From positions 1 to 8,030 of the forward strand of contig CAMYYX010000077.1 of the NCBI GenBank assembly GCA_947303695.1: a stretch of DNA of 8,030 nt, in the 5' to 3' direction. How positions within the stretch are numbered: position 1 is the stretch's first letter; every line of letters starts with the position of its first letter. Position numbers and translations under genes: made by a program. A model generated the notes under the pieces. That model was not told the DNA's origin. It saw nothing but the letters and a program-made list of their open reading frames with translations, and made no database searches. This stretch comes from an uncultured Prevotellaceae bacterium. GTDB taxonomy: Bacteria; Bacteroidota; Bacteroidia; Bacteroidales; Bacteroidaceae. Positions 1 through 5,444 of the stretch are shown here, one piece after another.

Positions 1-13
1 AGATTAAAGCAAA

Positions 14-32
14 ACAACAGAACGTATCGTTC
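14..32 (-). terminator. Weak terminator-like hairpin after mlaF
   Basis: GAACG (20-24) and CGTTC (28-32) form a 5-bp stem with a 3-base loop. On the minus strand it is followed by a T-rich but interrupted tract (TGTTGTTTTGCTTT). It lies 25 bases after the mlaF stop. The stem is short, so this is only a candidate end of the mlaE-mlaF transcript. Confidence 0.25.
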
Positions 33-56
33 GAAAAGAATGTCGAGAAACTCGCT

Positions 57-827
57 TCATCCTTTCTTTGCTTCATCGTGCGCCAGCTTCACCTGACGGA
101 GGATATCGGAAGCGAAGATGAAGTCGTCGAGACGACGGTTGTTGGCATCCATTATTTCCTGATTGGAGCCTTGCCACTCGGCACGACCTTCACAGATGAA
201 GATGATTTTCTCACCAATACCCATCACGGAGTTCATGTCGTGGGTATTGACGATGGTGGTGATGTTATCCTCGTGGGTGATGCCTTGAATGAGTTCGTCG
301 ATGACGATGCTGGTCTTGGGGTCAAGACCTGAGTTGGGTTCGTCGCAGAAAAGATACTTAGGTTCGAGAGCGATTGCACGGGCGATAGCCACACGTTTCT
401 GCATTCCTCCACTCAGTTCCTTTGGGAACTTACTGCCCGTACCAGGCAGATTGACACGCTCCAGACAATACTCTGCTCGCTTCTTGCGGTCGTCATAGTT
501 CTTGTCGCTGAACATGTTCAGAGGGAACATCACGTTGTCGAGTACTGACAGGGAGTCGAACAGGGCGGCACTCTGGAATATCATGCCCATTTCGCGACGG
601 AGCATGATCTTCTCGCGCTTGCTCATGTTGACAAAGTCGCGTTCGTCGTAGAAGATGTTGCCGCTTGTTGGGGTCAGCAGGCCCACGATGTTGTTCATGA
701 ACACGGTCTTACCCGATCCACTCTGACCGATGATAAGGTTCACCTTACCATTCTCGAACTCTGCATTGATGTCCTTCAACACAGGTTTGTCGTCGAACGA
801 CTTGAAAAGATGCTCTACCTTGATCAT
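57..827 (-). CDS. mlaF: Mla-type ABC transporter ATP-binding protein (MlaF family)
   Basis: This is the cytoplasmic ATPase of a phospholipid ABC transporter that works with the MlaE-family permease encoded just upstream. All nucleotide-binding motifs are intact in 256 residues: Walker A GQSGSGKT (34-41), Q-loop Gln85, signature LSGGMQKR (138-145), Walker B YLFCDEP (158-164) with catalytic Glu163, D-loop SGLD (166-169) and switch His196. The length is close to that usual for MlaF (about 270). The ATG at 827 overlaps the mlaE TGA in an ATGA arrangement, which indicates translational coupling and fixes the start. The product name rests on the permease partner, because ATPases of this class resemble each other closely. 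The MCE-domain partner (MlaD) expected in such systems is not visible in the 56 bases left downstream. Confidence 0.9.
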   Translation of the reverse strand: MIKVEHLFKSFDDKPVLKDINAEFENGKVNLIIGQSGSGKTVFMNNIVGLLTPTSGNIFYDERDFVNMSKREKIMLRREMGMIFQSAALFDSLSVLDNVMFPLNMFSDKNYDDRKKRAEYCLERVNLPGTGSKFPKELSGGMQKRVAIARAIALEPKYLFCDEPNSGLDPKTSIVIDELIQGITHEDNITTIVNTHDMNSVMGIGEKIIFICEGRAEWQGSNQEIMDANNRRLDDFIFASDILRQVKLAHDEAKKG

Positions 828-1573
828 GTCAGAATCTGGGTTAGGAAGATGTCGGAAAACAATACTAATATACTGCTGAGCACAACGGCATCGGTACTGG
901 CCTTACCTACTTCGACCGAACCGCCCACAACGGTATAGCCCTTATAGGCGGAAACGGAGGTGATGATGAAGGCATAGACGATGGCCTTGATGATGCCACA
1001 CCAGAAGAACCATTGATTGAACTGATAGCGGAAGCCCTCATTCAGTTCGGGCACAGAGGTCGTACCCAGAAGGGTCGTACCATAGGCTCCAAGCACTCCA
1101 AAGGCCACGCTGAGGGTTACCAATATGGGCATGATGGTCATGAGACCTGCCACTTTGGGCAGAATGAGGTAATTGGCTGAATTGACGCCCATGATGTCAA
1201 GTGCATCAATCTGTTGGGTGATGCGCATCGTTCCTAATTCGGATGCGATGTTCGACCCGACTTTTCCTGCGAGTATTAGACACATGATGGACGACGAGAA
1301 CTCGAGCAACATAATTTCACGGGTGGTGTATCCTACCACCATTCGCGGCATCCAAGGACTTTGGATGTTGAGCTTGATCTGCAAGCATATCACAGCTCCG
1401 ATGAAGAAGGAGATGATCAGCACAATACCAATGGAATTGTAGCCAAGCTGATACATCTCTGTAACATACTGACGGAAAAACATGCGCCAACGATCGGGCT
1501 GAGTGAGTACCCTTCCCATCAGCAGGACATAGCGTCCGATTCCTGTCAAAGCTTCCGTGAAACTATTTACCAT
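824..1573 (-). CDS. mlaE: MlaE-family ABC transporter permease
   Basis: This is an inner-membrane permease of the MlaE/DUF140 family, which moves phospholipid between the inner membrane and periplasmic MCE proteins to maintain outer-membrane lipid asymmetry. At 249 residues it has the usual family length. The hallmark stretch ASELGTMRITQQIDAL lies at about 110-125, preceded by GKVGSN. Hydrophobic segments are visible near 44-65, 93-110, 136-170, 190-212 and 225-247, and there is an amphipathic N-terminal region before the first one. It is first in a two-gene unit with mlaF. The ATG at 1573 is the only usable ATG in frame, since an in-frame stop lies upstream at 1610-1612. That start is itself part of a 7-base repeat array, and several out-of-frame ATG triplets precede it. 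A promoter-like TATCTTTG box lies on this strand at 1639-1646. Confidence 0.92.
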   Translation of the reverse strand: MVNSFTEALTGIGRYVLLMGRVLTQPDRWRMFFRQYVTEMYQLGYNSIGIVLIISFFIGAVICLQIKLNIQSPWMPRMVVGYTTREIMLLEFSSSIMCLILAGKVGSNIASELGTMRITQQIDALDIMGVNSANYLILPKVAGLMTIMPILVTLSVAFGVLGAYGTTLLGTTSVPELNEGFRYQFNQWFFWCGIIKAIVYAFIITSVSAYKGYTVVGGSVEVGKASTDAVVLSSILVLFSDIFLTQILT

Positions 1574-1632
1574 CTCACATTTACCATTTAACCATTTACC
1601 ATTTACTATTTACCATTTACCATCTATCATTT
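1562..1632. repeat. Heptanucleotide array, unit ACCATTT (minus strand AAATGGT), ten units
   Basis: Ten 7-base units run from 1562: ACTATTT, ACCATCT, CACATTT, ACCATTT, one extra A at 1590, ACCATTT, ACCATTT, ACTATTT, ACCATTT, ACCATCT, ATCATTT. On the minus strand the array fills the predicted mlaE 5' untranslated region and runs through the mlaE start, so the first codons (ATG GTA AAT AGT) are themselves repeat sequence. Most units contain ATG on the mlaE strand. One upstream ATG is followed at once by TGA (1580 down to 1575). Another opens a six-codon frame (1587 down to 1567) that overlaps the mlaE start out of frame. Confidence 0.93.
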
Positions 1633-1638
1633 GGTCTG

Positions 1639-1646
1639 CAAAGATA
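1639..1646 (-). promoter_or_regulatory. Putative -7 promoter box for mlaE-mlaF
   Basis: The plus strand reads CAAAGATA, which is TATCTTTG on the minus strand and matches the Bacteroidota -7 consensus TAnnTTTG exactly. It lies 66 bases upstream of the mlaE start in AT-rich DNA. I see only a T-rich stretch (minus-strand equivalent of 1664-1671), not a clean TTG, where the -33 element would be. Transcription would begin near 1632, so the whole ACCATTT array would be in the leader RNA. Confidence 0.55.
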
Positions 1647-1695
1647 AGCAAAAATGTAATAATGGAAAAATAATATAATGCAAAAATTAAAAATT

Positions 1696-1721
1696 GGTCA
1701 ATGGTCAATGGTCAATGGTCA
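1696..1721. repeat. Heptanucleotide array, unit GGTCAAT, 3.7 units
   Basis: Three perfect GGTCAAT units (1696-1702, 1703-1709, 1710-1716) are followed by a partial GGTCA. The array lies immediately upstream of the lptB -7 box, in the zone where a -33 element would bind. Read as ATGGTCA it differs by one base from ATGGTAA, the minus-strand unit of the 1562-1632 array, so the two arrays are imperfect inverted relatives. Confidence 0.95.
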
Positions 1722-1730
1722 TTTTTTTAC

Positions 1731-1738
1731 TATCTTTG
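1731..1738 (+). promoter_or_regulatory. Putative -7 promoter box for lptB
   Basis: TATCTTTG matches the Bacteroidota -7 consensus TAnnTTTG exactly and lies 83 bases upstream of the lptB start codon. It follows a T-tract. No good TTG is found at the usual -33 distance. The nearest TTG starts at 1694, too far away, and the space is taken up by the GGTCAAT array. Transcription would start near 1745, placing the two downstream heptad arrays in the lptB leader. Confidence 0.6.
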
Positions 1739-1752
1739 CAACAGAAATAAAG

Positions 1753-1780
1753 GGTTAGAGGTTAGAGGTTAGCGGTTAGT
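1753..1780. repeat. Heptanucleotide array, unit GGTTAGN, four units
   Basis: Four contiguous units, GGTTAGA, GGTTAGA, GGTTAGC and GGTTAGT, vary only at the last base. The array lies in the predicted lptB leader. TTAGCG at 1769-1774 is complementary to CGCTAA at 1782-1787 in the next array, giving a possible 6-bp hairpin with a 7-base loop. Confidence 0.94.
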
Positions 1781-1781
1781 G

Positions 1782-1809
1782 CGCTAAACGCTCAACGCTA
1801 CACGCTAAA
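1782..1809. repeat. Heptanucleotide array, unit CGCTAAA, four units
   Basis: Four contiguous units, CGCTAAA, CGCTCAA, CGCTACA and CGCTAAA, begin one base (G1781) after the GGTTAGN array and end 12 bases before the lptB ATG. The unit CGCTAAA is one base different from the reverse complement of the GTTAGCG word in the preceding array, so this pair of arrays is also inverted-related. Confidence 0.94.
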
Positions 1810-1821
1810 CGATTAAAAAAT

Positions 1822-2697
1822 ATGGAGACAGAAGCTATCAAAAACGAAGGAAGGAAACCCGTCATTCAGAATGCAGGCGATACTGAGATTCCTGAATTTT
1901 CGGAAGACCGAATGACCTTGTACACACGCAACCTTGTCAAGACTTATGGCAAGCGAACGGTGGTGAACAACGTGTCGATTCATGTACGCCAAGGTGAAAT
2001 CGTGGGATTGTTGGGACCGAACGGTGCAGGAAAGACCACTTCGTTTTATATGGCCACAGGATTGGTGGTACCCAACGCCGGAAGGGTGTTCCTGAACGAC
2101 CTGGAGATTACCAGCTACCCTGTTGCCAAGCGTGCACGCGAAGGTGTGGGCTATCTGGCGCAGGAAGCATCTGTGTTCCGCACGATGAGTGTCGAGGACA
2201 ACATCATGACCGTACTCGAGATGACGGGCAAGCCTCGCGACTATCAGCGTGAGAAACTGGAAAGCCTGTTGGACGAGTTCCGTCTGCAGAAGGTGAGAAA
2301 AAACAAAGGTAATCAGCTGTCGGGAGGTGAACGACGCAGATGCGAGATAGCACGTTGTCTGGCCATCGATCCTAAGTTCATCATGCTCGACGAACCCTTT
2401 GCCGGAGTCGACCCTATCGCCGTAGAGGATATCCAGTATATCGTTTGGAAACTGAAAGACCGCAACATCGGCATCCTCATCACAGACCATAACGTACAAG
2501 AGACGCTCTGTATTACAGACCGCGCCTACCTGCTGTTCGAAGGACGAATCCTGTTCAAAGGAACACCTCCGGAACTGGCAAACAACAAGATTGTTCGTGA
2601 TAAATACCTTGGGTCAAACTTCGTACTCCGCCCCAAGGACTTCCAATTGATTGAGGAAAAGAAACTGAGAGAAGCCGCTGAGGAAGAAGGCGTTTAA
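1822..2697 (+). CDS. lptB: LPS export ABC transporter ATP-binding protein LptB
   Basis: This is the ATPase of the LptB2FG complex, which extracts lipopolysaccharide from the inner membrane and drives it across the periplasm to the outer membrane. The 291 residues show Walker A GPNGAGKT (65-72), Q-loop Gln114 in YLAQEASVFR (the family's typical YLxQEASxFR), signature LSGGERRR (166-173), Walker B FIMLDEP (186-192) with Glu191, D-loop AGVD (194-197) and switch His223 in TDHNVQET. The match to LptB rather than other ABC ATPases is strong. The conserved core starts at residue 31 (MTLYTRNLVKTYGKR), so there is a charged N-terminal extension of about 30 residues; E. coli LptB has 241. The A-rich run directly before 1822 supports this start, but the ATG at 1912 is an alternative. 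It stands alone on this strand, divergent from mlaE. Confidence 0.95.
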   Translation: METEAIKNEGRKPVIQNAGDTEIPEFSEDRMTLYTRNLVKTYGKRTVVNNVSIHVRQGEIVGLLGPNGAGKTTSFYMATGLVVPNAGRVFLNDLEITSYPVAKRAREGVGYLAQEASVFRTMSVEDNIMTVLEMTGKPRDYQREKLESLLDEFRLQKVRKNKGNQLSGGERRRCEIARCLAIDPKFIMLDEPFAGVDPIAVEDIQYIVWKLKDRNIGILITDHNVQETLCITDRAYLLFEGRILFKGTPPELANNKIVRDKYLGSNFVLRPKDFQLIEEKKLREAAEEEGV

Positions 2698-2721
2698 ACG
2701 ATAGCTATATCAGGGAAGACG

Positions 2722-3111
2722 TTATAAACGCTCTACGATTTTCCATCCGTCAGCCTTATGGACGAGTTGGGCAATGCGGCTCTCGCGTGTCCCGTTCTTA
2801 AACGAAAGAACATACCCTACCCTCGCAATTGAGTCGTTCTCAATTGTACAAGTGTTTGTTTCCACAAGCTCCAAACCGCCCAAACGGCTTACATGATTGG
2901 CATAACGGTTAAGCATTTGGCGTATCAGATTCTCATGAAGGGAATCTAACTCTGCACCATAATCGACCGCTTGCAGATAGGTGTCGATATCGCCCTCATG
3001 AAGAGCGGTAACCGACTTAACCACCAGCTGCCGGAGTTTCACCTCGTCCGAGTCTTCAGCGCAAGCGATGAAGCAGACACAAAGAATGACAAACAGAAGA
3101 ATCCTTCTCAT
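2722..3111 (-). CDS. Small predicted lipoprotein, possibly NTF2-like (DUF4878-like)
   Basis: This is a 129-residue protein of unknown function. The N-terminus has MRR, a hydrophobic stretch (4-16) and a lipobox-like FIAC ending at Cys17, so it is predicted to be a lipoprotein cut before Cys17. Phe at -3 is less usual but tolerated. The residues after the cysteine are acidic (AEDSDE). In Bacteroidota acidic residues just after the lipid-bearing cysteine can act as a surface-export signal, so surface exposure is possible. The mature part has a helical start (LRQLVVKSVTALHEGDIDTY) and a C-terminal strand ending in GWKIVERL, resembling small NTF2-like DUF4878 proteins; that fold call is tentative. 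The ATG shares one base with the der stop (TAATG), indicating translational coupling. It converges on lptB with a 24-base gap. Confidence 0.8.
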   Translation of the reverse strand: MRRILLFVILCVCFIACAEDSDEVKLRQLVVKSVTALHEGDIDTYLQAVDYGAELDSLHENLIRQMLNRYANHVSRLGGLELVETNTCTIENDSIARVGYVLSFKNGTRESRIAQLVHKADGWKIVERL

Positions 3112-4424
3112 TACTTTTGACGGATAAACACATTAATTGGTGTACCGGTAAAGCACCAATGCTCACGAATCTGGTTCTCAAGGAAACGCTTATACGGCTC
3201 CTTCACATATTGTGGCAGGTTGGCATAGAACACAAACGAAGGAACGTAAGTGGATGGCAACTGCATACAATACTTGATCTTGATATACTTGCCCTTGATG
3301 GATGGTGGCGGAGTGGCCTCGATAATCGGCAGCATCACCTCGTTCAGCTTATGGGTTGTGACACGATTGGTACGACTCTTGTAGGTATTCTTTGCCTCCT
3401 CGAGCACCTTGAAGATGCGTTGTTTGGTCAAAGCCGAAGCAAAGATAATCTTGAAGTCCACAAACGGAGCCAAACGGCTATGGATGGTATCCTCGAAATA
3501 CTTGATGGCCTCCTTGCTCTTGTCTTCCACCAAATCCCACTTGTTCACCACGACGACAAGTCCCTTCTGGTTCTTCTGAATGACCTGGAAGATGTTGAGG
3601 TCCTGACCTTCGATACCACGAGTGGCATCAATCATCAGGATGCAGACATCGGAGTTCTCAATGGCACGAATAGAACGCATCACGGAATAGTATTCCAGAT
3701 CCTCGTTCACCTTATTCTTCTTACGGATACCTGCCGTATCGACCAGATAGAAGTCGAATCCGAACTTATCGTATTTGGTATAGATGGAGTCGCGTGTGGT
3801 GCCAGCCAAATCGGTTACCACATTGCGCTCATCATTCAGGAAGGCGTTGATGATGGACGATTTGCCCACATTAGGACGGCCCACAACGGCTATTCGTGGA
3901 ATATCTTCTTCGATGACATCCGACATCGCCTTGGTAAATTTGCTGACGATGATATCCAGCAAATCGCCTGTTCCGCTACCGGTAGAAGCAGAGATGCAAA
4001 CAGGATCGCCCAATCCCAACGAATAGAACTCCGCACTATTGTAACGCAGTTCGTTGCTGTCGGTCTTGTTACAGCAAAGTACCGTCGGAACCTTTGCCCT
4101 GCGAAGGATATCGGCAACCTGAGTATCAAGGTCGGTTACTCCTGTAAGGATGTCCACCATGAAGAGGATGACATCGCACTCCTCGATGGCAATCATGACC
4201 TGTTTGCGGATTTCCTCCTCAAAGATATCGTCAGAGTTGACAACCCATCCTCCTGTATCGACTACAGAGAACTCCTTATTTCCCCATTCACACTTGCCAT
4301 ACTGACGGTCGCGAGTGGTACCAGCCTCTTCGCTGACGATAGCATGACGGGTCTGCGTCAGACGGTTAAACAAGGTGGATTTACCCACGTTAGGACGCCC
4401 TACTATTGCTACTAAGTTTGCCAT
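3111..4424 (-). CDS. der: Ribosome biogenesis GTPase Der (EngA), double GTPase
   Basis: Der is an essential GTPase with two tandem G domains and a KH-like C-terminal domain, and it acts in 50S subunit assembly. Both G domains are complete in the 437 residues. Domain 1 has GRPNVGKS (9-16), TT at 36-37, DTGG (56-59), NKTD (119-122) and ISAS (144-147). Domain 2 has GRPNVGKS (182-189), TT at 209-210, DTAG (229-232) and NKWD (294-297). The KH-like domain occupies roughly 355-437 and ends in GTPINVFIRQK. Length is normal for the family. The start is preceded by an A-rich tract. It lies downstream of era across a 70-base gap filled largely by a 9-base repeat array, with no T-tract terminator seen in that gap, so the two genes are probably co-transcribed. 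Confidence 0.98.
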   Translation of the reverse strand: MANLVAIVGRPNVGKSTLFNRLTQTRHAIVSEEAGTTRDRQYGKCEWGNKEFSVVDTGGWVVNSDDIFEEEIRKQVMIAIEECDVILFMVDILTGVTDLDTQVADILRRAKVPTVLCCNKTDSNELRYNSAEFYSLGLGDPVCISASTGSGTGDLLDIIVSKFTKAMSDVIEEDIPRIAVVGRPNVGKSSIINAFLNDERNVVTDLAGTTRDSIYTKYDKFGFDFYLVDTAGIRKKNKVNEDLEYYSVMRSIRAIENSDVCILMIDATRGIEGQDLNIFQVIQKNQKGLVVVVNKWDLVEDKSKEAIKYFEDTIHSRLAPFVDFKIIFASALTKQRIFKVLEEAKNTYKSRTNRVTTHKLNEVMLPIIEATPPPSIKGKYIKIKYCMQLPSTYVPSFVFYANLPQYVKEPYKRFLENQIREHWCFTGTPINVFIRQK

Positions 4425-4441
4425 TCTTCAATTATTTTTTT

Positions 4442-4495
4442 AATTAGCCGTATGGGCCATATGGGCCTCATTAGTCCCAATAGGCCCAATAGGCC
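4442..4495. repeat. Nonanucleotide array in the era-der gap, six units
   Basis: Six 9-base units follow without gaps: AATTAGCCG, TATGGGCCA, TATGGGCCT, CATTAGTCC, CAATAGGCC, CAATAGGCC. The last two are identical and most units carry GGCC. The array ends inside the era stop codon (4495-4497). TGGGCCT at 4462-4468 is the exact reverse complement of AGGCCCA at 4482-4488, allowing a 7-bp stem with a 13-base loop. No T-tract follows on the minus strand, so it does not look like an intrinsic terminator. Because the period is nine, the post-stop era frame would read Ala-Tyr-Trp twice and then Asp before TAA. Confidence 0.9.
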
Positions 4496-5376
4496 TAAAT
4501 ATCATTATAACCAAATAAATTCAACTCCTTGTCGGAACTGCGCCAGTCTTTGTCAACCTTCACATAAGTCTCCAGATAAATCTTCTTACCGAAGAACTTC
4601 TCCAACGACTTACGCGCTTCAGTTGCCACTTTCTTCAACGCCTTACCCTGATGCCCGATGATGATGCCTTTCTGGCTATCACGCTCCACATAAATGACGG
4701 CATTGATGCGGATAAGATTCTTCTCCTCCTTGAAACTCTCCACCCCTACTTCGACTGAGTATGGGATTTCCTTATCATAGAACAGAAGTATTTTCTCTCG
4801 GATGATTTCGCTCACGAAGAATCGTGCCGGCTTATCAGTCAACTGGTCTTTGTCGAAATATGGAGGACACTCTGGAATCAACTCACGGATACGTCGCAAC
4901 ACAACATCCACATTGAACTTTGCCGTAGCCGAAACCGGGATGATTTCTGCATTGGGCAAGATCTCGTGCCATTCCTCGACCAACTGAACCAACTTGTCTT
5001 GCTGCGTGAGGTCAATCTTGTTGATGAGTACCAACACAGGCACACTCATCTTTGCCACTTTCTGCAAGAACTCGCCATTCTTATCGACTTTCTCGATAGG
5101 GTCGGTCACATAGAGCAACACATCGGCATCGGCCAATGCGCTCTCGGAGAAGGCAAGCATCGACTCTTGCAACTTGTAGTTGGGTTTCAACACTCCTGGA
5201 GTATCGCTGAACACTATCTGCACATCATCATCGTTGATGATACCCATGATTCTGTGGCGTGTTGTCTGAGCCTTGAATGTGGCAATAGAGATACGCTCAC
5301 CAACAAATAGATTCATGAGTGTCGATTTACCCACATTCGGATTGCCTACGATATTTACGAAACCAGATTTATGCAT
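4495..5376 (-). CDS. era: GTPase Era, 16S rRNA-binding 30S assembly factor
   Basis: Era is a Ras-like GTPase with a C-terminal KH domain that binds the 3' end of 16S rRNA and promotes 30S maturation, at or near the inner membrane. The 293 residues carry GNPNVGKS (11-18), the switch with TTR (38-40), DTPG (58-61), NKID (119-122) and SAT (149-151). The KH domain contains the RNA-binding GHQG loop (241-244) followed by KALKKV. Length is normal. The start ATG lies 19 bases after the T-tract of the rpmF terminator, which leaves almost no room for a separate promoter. The stop TAG is part of the 9-base repeat array in the era-der gap. Function and start are both clear. Confidence 0.98.
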   Translation of the reverse strand: MHKSGFVNIVGNPNVGKSTLMNLFVGERISIATFKAQTTRHRIMGIINDDDVQIVFSDTPGVLKPNYKLQESMLAFSESALADADVLLYVTDPIEKVDKNGEFLQKVAKMSVPVLVLINKIDLTQQDKLVQLVEEWHEILPNAEIIPVSATAKFNVDVVLRRIRELIPECPPYFDKDQLTDKPARFFVSEIIREKILLFYDKEIPYSVEVGVESFKEEKNLIRINAVIYVERDSQKGIIIGHQGKALKKVATEARKSLEKFFGKKIYLETYVKVDKDWRSSDKELNLFGYNDI

Positions 5377-5395
5377 AAATACTTCTGAACATGAT

Positions 5396-5430
5396 AAAAA
5401 AACGCACCGTATATATTTATGCGATGCGTT
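5396..5430 (-). terminator. Intrinsic terminator after rpmF
   Basis: On the minus strand AACGCATCG (5430-5422), a 12-base AT-rich loop, and CGGTGCGTT (5409-5401) form a 9-bp stem with one T-G wobble. It runs straight into an uninterrupted T-tract (seven T including the last two stem bases). It lies 14 bases downstream of the rpmF stop and points in the operon direction. No matching T-tract exists on the other strand. Confidence 0.87.
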
Positions 5431-5444
5431 TGTTATTGAATGGT

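Noticed and set aside
4..60. 18-codon frame beginning with an ATGA overlap at the mlaF stop (MKRVSRHSF...)
   Set aside because: The overlap is suggestive of an operon continuation, but the frame stops after 18 codons, does not resemble an MCE/MlaD N-terminus, and only 56 bases are available. A chance ATG or a tiny peptide cannot be told apart.
1562..1809. CRISPR array
   Set aside because: Units are only seven bases, directly abutting and without spacers, and no cas gene is present.
1813..2499. 228-codon open frame on the minus strand opposite lptB
   Set aside because: Its sequence is the shadow of the LptB coding frame and resembles no family I know. The promoter-like box and A-rich start context support the plus-strand gene.
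3117..4415. 432-codon open frame on the plus strand, antisense to der
   Set aside because: It lies wholly within der, whose GTPase motifs are unmistakable. The translation has no recognisable domain, and long antisense frames are expected opposite conserved genes with this codon use.
4462..4488. Intrinsic terminator between era and der
   Set aside because: The 7-bp stem is not followed by a T-tract on the minus strand, and it is better explained as part of the 9-base repeat array.
4442..4495. Remnant of an insertion sequence or attachment site
   Set aside because: No terminal inverted repeats with a target duplication and no transposase or integrase frame nearby; the stretch is a plain tandem repeat.
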